Below, piece after piece: positions 59,740-64,000 of a DNA stretch of 64,000 nt. Under the pieces are notes generated by a model. It saw only the letters and a program-made list of their open reading frames with translations, had not been told where the DNA came from and did not search any database. The stretch is from Flavobacterium defluvii (GTDB lineage: Bacteria; Bacteroidota; Bacteroidia; Flavobacteriales; Flavobacteriaceae): assembly GCF_900129555.1 (NCBI RefSeq), contig NZ_FQWC01000008.1:186001-250000 (forward strand), read 5' to 3'. Both the position numbers and the translations under genes were made by a program. Numbering within the stretch: the first letter of the stretch is position 1; the number at the start of each line of letters is the position of its first letter.

Positions 59740-60462
59740 ATGAAAAAATCAATTCTACTTTTAATCTGTGCAGTATTTCTTTTAAGTTATACAACCGAAG
59801 CACAGCCATATGAAAAAATTAAAGGAAACGGAAAAGTTGTTACCGAAACAAGAACTACCGGAGATTATGACTCTATTAAAATTTCAGGCTTTTTTGATGT
59901 AAATCTTGTAGCAGGAAAAGAAGGTAAAATCACTATTAAGGGTGAAGAAAATTTATTGTCATACATTAAAGTTGAAGTTGAAGACAATACACTAAAAATT
60001 CATATCGAAAAATTCACAAACATTCGCCCTACGAAATCTGTTGAAATTGTAGTTCCTTTTGAGAAAATTTCTGAATTAAGCCTTTCAGGATCAGGAAATG
60101 TTGCTTCAAAAGATGTTATCAAAAATGATAAACTAGCAGTAAAACTTTCCGGATCTGGTGATTTTAATCTTCCTGTTGATGCAGATAATTTAGAACTAAA
60201 TGTAAGCGGTTCAGGCAATATTAATTTAAAAGGTACTGCAGATAATTTTACCACAAAACTTTCAGGTTCCGGTGATATTGATGCTTCAAACCTAAAATCT
60301 AAAAATGTTATTGCAAATGTCTCTGGCTCAGGAAATACAAAAGTTAGTTCTAATGAAAGTTTAATAGCGAGAGTAGCTGGTTCCGGAAATATTAAATATA
60401 CTGGAAATCCTGAAAAACGCGATGTAAAGGTTTCAGGTTCTGGAAATATTACTAAAGGTTAA
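59740..60462 (+). CDS. Secreted GIN-domain (DUF2807) protein
   Basis: A 240-residue exported protein with a signal peptide (1-21, ending YTTEAQ). The head GIN domain follows, with VTETRTTGDYDSIKISGFFDVNLVAG, then strands SGSGNVASKDV, LSGSGDFNLPVDADNLELNVSGSGN and GSGDIDASNLKSKNV. The GSG turn recurs along the chain in the way typical of DUF2807. Members are surface or periplasmic and of unknown function. Last gene of the sigma operon, closed by a terminator that also serves the convergent transporter. Confidence 0.85.
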   Translation: MKKSILLLICAVFLLSYTTEAQPYEKIKGNGKVVTETRTTGDYDSIKISGFFDVNLVAGKEGKITIKGEENLLSYIKVEVEDNTLKIHIEKFTNIRPTKSVEIVVPFEKISELSLSGSGNVASKDVIKNDKLAVKLSGSGDFNLPVDADNLELNVSGSGNINLKGTADNFTTKLSGSGDIDASNLKSKNVIANVSGSGNTKVSSNESLIARVAGSGNIKYTGNPEKRDVKVSGSGNITKG

Positions 60463-60479
60463 TTTATTAGTAAAAAAAA

Positions 60480-60529
60480 ATCACGAATTTCAAAATCATC
60501 ATCAATCAAATAATCCTGCAATTCGTGAT
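60480..60529. repeat. Intergenic inverted repeat
   Basis: ATCACGAATT at the left and AATTCGTGAT at the right are perfect reverse complements around a 30-base middle. Related to the repeat at 3972-4019. Confidence 0.5.
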
Positions 60530-60538
60530 ATTGATATC

Positions 60539-60571
60539 AAAGAGGTTTCAATTAATTTGAAACCTCTTTTT
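60539..60571. terminator. Bidirectional terminator overlapping a coding end
   Basis: A 12-bp stem (AAAGAGGTTTCA with TGAAACCTCTTT) and a T run. Its right arm lies inside the last codons of the UMF1 transporter gene. Confidence 0.8.
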
Positions 60572-61856
60572 TATGAACTCTTCTTAGTAAGAAAATGGAT
60601 GTCACAAAGAATATCGCCAAAATCACAATCGCCGCACGCGGACTGCCTGTAATCTGATCGATAATTCCATAAACACACATTCCAATTACAATTCCTATTT
60701 TTTCGGCAACGTCATAAAAACTAAAGAATGACGCAGTATCTTCTGTTTCAGGCAATAATTTCGAATAAGTTGAACGTGACAAAGCTTGTATTCCTCCCAT
60801 TACAAATCCCACAATTGTTGCCATTATATAAAAATGAATTGGCAATGTCATAAAATAAGCCATAGCACAAAATACCGCCCAAATACCATTAATAAAAATT
60901 AAAGTGGAAACATTTCCCCATTTTGCTGAAGCTCTTGAAGTAAGAAGAGCGCCAAAAACAGCTACTATCTGAATTAATAAAATACAAAATATTAAACCAA
61001 TCGTACTTTCTTCTTTTGATGACCATTGAATTTCCTGTGCTCCAAAATAAGTAGCAACCAACATAACTGTTTGTACTGCCATGCTGGAAACAAAAAATCC
61101 TCCTAAATATCTTCTTAAAGGCACATTTTCATTCAATAAACCCCAAACCTTTTTTAATTCTTTGAAACCGTTAAAAACAACGTCTTTTGTTAATTTCTGA
61201 CTCTTTTCTGAACTTCCTTTTGGCAAATAATAATAAGTATATTGACTGAATAAAATCCACCATACTCCTACCATCACAAAAGAATAACGCATCGCTTCCA
61301 TTCTTGCAGTATCATTTTCAGCTCCCATTATCATCCATAAATTGATACCTAACAAAAGAACACTTCCAATATATCCCATTGAATATCCTTTTGCGCTTAT
61401 TCTATCCTGCTGATCTTCAAAAGCAATGTCCGGAAGATAAGAATTATAAAAAACTAAACTTCCCCAATATCCTAATAATCCAAGAAAATAAAAAGCTAAT
61501 CCAACGTAAATATTTTTGAGATCAAACCAATACAATCCCATACAAGACAATGCTCCCATGTAACAGAAAAATTTCATGAAGGATTTTTTATTCCCCACAT
61601 AATCTGCAATTCCAGATAATAATGGTGAAATAAAAGAAACAACTAAAAATGCTGCAGCTGTAGTAAAACTAATTAAAGCCGAATTTTTTAAATGAAGACC
61701 AAAAACATCAATATAATGATTGTCTTTTGGGAAAAGCGCGTCATAAAAAATTGGAAATACTGCAGAGGCAATAGTAAGTGTATAAACTGAATTTGCCCAA
61801 TCATAAAATGCCCAGGCATTTAATAATTTCTTGTCTCCTTTTTGTAGGTTTTTCAT
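60552..61856 (-). CDS. UMF1-family MFS transporter
   Basis: A 434-residue major facilitator protein with 12 helices. It begins NAWAFYDWANSVYTLTIASAVFPIFY, the signature of the UMF1 group, which also contains the fungal vacuolar effluxer Atg22. The substrate is unknown; amino acids are exported by Atg22. Other features are ISPLLSGIADYVGNKKSFMKF and GGIQALSRSTYSKLLPETEDTASFFSFYDVAEKIG. The last codons form one arm of a bidirectional terminator. Confidence 0.85.
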   Translation of the reverse strand: MKNLQKGDKKLLNAWAFYDWANSVYTLTIASAVFPIFYDALFPKDNHYIDVFGLHLKNSALISFTTAAAFLVVSFISPLLSGIADYVGNKKSFMKFFCYMGALSCMGLYWFDLKNIYVGLAFYFLGLLGYWGSLVFYNSYLPDIAFEDQQDRISAKGYSMGYIGSVLLLGINLWMIMGAENDTARMEAMRYSFVMVGVWWILFSQYTYYYLPKGSSEKSQKLTKDVVFNGFKELKKVWGLLNENVPLRRYLGGFFVSSMAVQTVMLVATYFGAQEIQWSSKEESTIGLIFCILLIQIVAVFGALLTSRASAKWGNVSTLIFINGIWAVFCAMAYFMTLPIHFYIMATIVGFVMGGIQALSRSTYSKLLPETEDTASFFSFYDVAEKIGIVIGMCVYGIIDQITGSPRAAIVILAIFFVTSIFLLRRVHKKEVSN

Positions 61857-61906
61857 AGAAATGGTTTTGTTAATGCGCTACGAATTTATCTAATTTTTAT
61901 TATAAT

Positions 61907-61914
61907 CAAATATA
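61907..61914 (-). promoter_or_regulatory. -7 element of the UMF1 gene
   Basis: The minus strand reads TATATTTG, matching TAnnTTTG, 50 bases before the start codon. Confidence 0.35.
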
Positions 61915-61961
61915 AAATATCTAAATCATGTATTAATAAATTATAAAGAATCTGACGCAAA

Positions 61962-61988
61962 AAAAGCTATTCAAAAAGAATAGCTTTT
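61962..61988 (-). terminator. Terminator of the M48 protease gene
   Basis: A perfect 11-bp stem (AAAAGCTATTC with GAATAGCTTTT) and a 5-base loop, 22 bases past the protease stop. Confidence 0.75.
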
Positions 61989-62010
61989 CTAAATTTTAAA
62001 AAATTGTATT

Positions 62011-62820
62011 TTATTTTATTGTACCTACTTTAAGTGCAATTGCTTTAGCTTCTGGAATTAAAGCTTTTATGTTGGCAATTCTCGTTGCATCAGACGGGTG
62101 CGTACTCATAAATTCTGGTGTTGATGAACCTCCAGATTTAGCCGACATTCTGCTCCAAAAAGCAACAGCATCATCTGGGTTATATCCTGCAATGGCCATT
62201 AAAGTTAAACCAATTTTATCAGCTTCACTTTCATTACTTCTGCTAAATGGAAGCATTACTCCTACTTCAGAACCAATTCCGTAAGCTTGCGCAAAAATTT
62301 GTTGTGTTGCTTCAGATTTTCCGCTTGTTGCAGCTCCTAATGCAACACCTCCTATTTGCTGCAATTGTGCTGCAGACATTCTTTGTGCACCATGATTGGC
62401 TAATGCATGCGAAACCTCATGTCCCATTACGGTTGCCAAACCAGATTCATTTTGGGTTATCGGTAAAATTCCTGAATAAACAACAATTTTTCCTCCTGGC
62501 AAACACCATGCATTAACTTCTTTATTATCAACAAGTTTATATTCCCAGCGATAATCTTTTAAATACTGTGTCTGACCTAGATAATTTAAATATTTTTCGG
62601 CCGCAGCCTTAATTTTATATCCAACAGTTTCAACAAGTTTTGCATCTGATGTTCCGGTTATAACTTTATTTTCAGACAAAAACTGACTGTATTGTTGAAA
62701 TGAAGATGGAAATAATTCACTATTTGAAACAAAATTTAAATTTTGTTTTCCTGTAATTGGGTTTGTTGCACATGCCGCTACAAGTGCTCCAAAAATTCCT
62801 AAAAACAAATATTTTTTCAT
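62011..62820 (-). CDS. M48 lipoprotein metalloprotease
   Basis: A 269-residue lipoprotein. The signal peptide ends in the lipobox LVAAC, then ATNPITGKQNLNFVS, typical of LoiP/YggG-like M48 proteases. The zinc motif is GHEVSHALANHGAQRM (HExxH) and the third ligand lies in SNESEADKIGLTLMAIAGY. The C-terminal part FMSTHPSDATRIANI is also conserved. Likely attached to a membrane facing the periplasm and used in envelope protein quality control. Monocistronic. Confidence 0.92.
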   Translation of the reverse strand: MKKYLFLGIFGALVAACATNPITGKQNLNFVSNSELFPSSFQQYSQFLSENKVITGTSDAKLVETVGYKIKAAAEKYLNYLGQTQYLKDYRWEYKLVDNKEVNAWCLPGGKIVVYSGILPITQNESGLATVMGHEVSHALANHGAQRMSAAQLQQIGGVALGAATSGKSEATQQIFAQAYGIGSEVGVMLPFSRSNESEADKIGLTLMAIAGYNPDDAVAFWSRMSAKSGGSSTPEFMSTHPSDATRIANIKALIPEAKAIALKVGTIK

Positions 62821-62840
62821 AATTCACGCTATTTTTCATA

Positions 62841-62848
62841 CAAAAATA
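62841..62848 (-). promoter_or_regulatory. -7 element of the M48 protease gene
   Basis: The minus strand reads TATTTTTG, matching TAnnTTTG, 20 bases before the start codon. Confidence 0.4.
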
Positions 62849-62905
62849 CAATTATTACGAATTAATACTTTATACAATACGCTAAAAAAATATCAGAATT
62901 TTTAC

Positions 62906-64000
62906 TTATTCACCAATAATATGAAGCTCATTAAATTCTTTGTCAACAATAAGCAAATGGCTTGCTTCAAAACTAATTTGATCAAATTCGATTTTTTCAT
63001 TGTCGATTTCGATTTCAGCAACTTTAAATGGAAGTCCAATTAAATTAATTTTGTATTTATTATAAGGCGTGTCGTATTTACCTTCTTTATGAAGTTGAAT
63101 AATTAATTCTTTTTCTTTACCAATAGTCCTAAAAGATAAAAAGCTGTAACGTCCTTTTTTATAATCGTATCCATCTTGGGCATCTTCGTACACAACTGAT
63201 TTTTCTTTTCCGTTTTTAAAATAAACATCAAGTGTTAACTCATCAAATTCAAGTTCGCCAACGTATTGCTGAACCGGATATTTCGGAATAATTGCTCCGG
63301 CTTTTACAAAAACCGGAATCTCATCAAATTTAGTATCAACCCAGATTTCTCTTCCTCCAATAAAAAGCTCATTTGTCCAATAGTTATACCACTCGCCACG
63401 TGGAATATACATACGTCTGCCTACAGCATTAGGTTCAAGAATTGGACATACTAAAATTTGATTTCCGAAGATGAATTCGTCGTTACGATAATGCGTTTGT
63501 GTATCATCCTGATCATAATAAACTAAAGGTTTTAACATCGGAACTCCTTCTTCAATGTACTGCCAAAACATGGTATACAAATAAGGAAGTAACTGATAGC
63601 GTAGGCTGACAAATTTTCTAGTAATATTAATAACTTCTTCGTCAAAAGCCCAGGGTTCCTGATTTCCGTGATCGCCGGAAGAATGCGTTCTGCAAAACGG
63701 ATGAAAAACACCAAGCTGAATCCAGCGTGCATACAACTCGCCTGTTGGCTGTTCTGCAAACCCACCAATATCAGAACCTGTAAATCCCATTCCCGAAATT
63801 GACATCCTTTGAACCTGAATATTTGCTACCCATAAATGTTCCCACGTTGCTACATTATCTCCCGTCCACGAAGATGTATAACGCTGTGCGCCGGAATAAG
63901 CCGATCTTGTAATCACAAAAGGACGTTTTGGATAAGCAAAACGTTTTACGCCATGATAAGTTGCTCTTGCCATTTGTGTTCCGTAAATATTATGTGCTTT
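62906..64000 (-). CDS. GH31 alpha-glucosidase-like protein (5' part missing)
   Basis: The frame is open to the window edge, so 364 C-terminal residues are visible; the gene starts outside. It contains RPFVITRSAYSGAQRYTSSWTGDN with the acid/base Asp in WTGDN, then SGMGFTGSDIGGFAEQPTGELYARW and LGVFHPFCRTHSSGDHGNQEPW, the end of the GH31 barrel. The beta-rich C-terminal domains follow. Family 31 enzymes cleave alpha-linked glucose, xylose or related sugars; substrate specificity cannot be read from this part. No signal can be seen because the N-terminus is missing. Confidence 0.9.
   Translation of the reverse strand, partial: KAHNIYGTQMARATYHGVKRFAYPKRPFVITRSAYSGAQRYTSSWTGDNVATWEHLWVANIQVQRMSISGMGFTGSDIGGFAEQPTGELYARWIQLGVFHPFCRTHSSGDHGNQEPWAFDEEVINITRKFVSLRYQLLPYLYTMFWQYIEEGVPMLKPLVYYDQDDTQTHYRNDEFIFGNQILVCPILEPNAVGRRMYIPRGEWYNYWTNELFIGGREIWVDTKFDEIPVFVKAGAIIPKYPVQQYVGELEFDELTLDVYFKNGKEKSVVYEDAQDGYDYKKGRYSFLSFRTIGKEKELIIQLHKEGKYDTPYNKYKINLIGLPFKVAEIEIDNEKIEFDQISFEASHLLIVDKEFNELHIIGE

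Noticed and set aside
62906..63973. Start of the GH31 gene at an internal ATG near 63973
   Set aside because: The frame and the family similarity continue to the window edge, so the gene is cut rather than short.

Overview
The window is a stretch of a low-GC chromosome of a Flavobacterium-like member of the Bacteroidota. Several independent signs agree: a type IX secretion gene (porQ), menaquinone synthesis (menD), a fused CcsBA cytochrome c maturation protein, short promoters of the Bacteroidota type (TTG, about 19 bases, then TAnnTTTG), no visible Shine-Dalgarno pattern, and several families of imperfect intergenic inverted repeats. No tRNA, rRNA, CRISPR array, transposase or prophage block was found.

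Layout. 1-5.4 kb: end of a CvfB-like S1 protein, DUF2853, menD, a secreted thioredoxin, an acetyltransferase and a secreted glutathione peroxidase. 5.3-6.1 kb: a long intergenic region with a GC-rich hairpin and a possible 42-residue peptide. 6.1-18 kb: an ECF sigma/anti-sigma pair, DoxX, ccsBA, then a mostly plus-strand run (DUF2520 protein, kdsC-like phosphatase, UbiA prenyltransferase, Maf, MscS-like channel, AI-2E exporter, Omp85-like outer membrane protein). 18-25.8 kb: secreted and lipoprotein genes, a PIG-L deacetylase, an unlisted 35-residue membrane peptide directly before a sodium:solute symporter, and an orphan four-helix sensor-like protein. 25.8-30.8 kb: minus-strand housekeeping and accessory genes (TetR with its operator, DUF2911, HAD, TcdA, TatD, DUF1684). 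30.9-37.7 kb: an MFS exporter, a tandem duplication of a BlaI repressor plus M56 (BlaR1-like) protease, a 46-residue protein and an RhtA-like exporter.

37.7-52.8 kb is the accessory-looking part. It holds a fasciclin protein, a 1168-residue membrane patatin, two divergent ExbD-like proteins that lack the proton-carrying aspartate, a 1201-residue surface protein built from near-identical 351-bp repeats with a C-terminal S74 chaperone domain, rpsA with a structured leader, a KAP-family NTPase (the family of the phage-exclusion protein PifA) and a nucleoside permease. A direct repeat of about 55 bases, made of the rpsA terminator and the last rpsA codons, flanks the repeat protein.

52.8-64 kb: cmk, porQ and lon, then a divergent operon of ECF sigma factor, anti-sigma-like protein and two beta-rich envelope proteins, followed by a UMF1-type transporter, an M48 lipoprotein protease and the end of a GH31 glycosidase.

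The best candidates for undescribed biology are the duplicated BlaI/M56 operon, the patatin with the altered ExbD pair, the lone KAP NTPase and the small symporter-linked peptide. Functions here come from recognised motifs and family knowledge; no database search was run.
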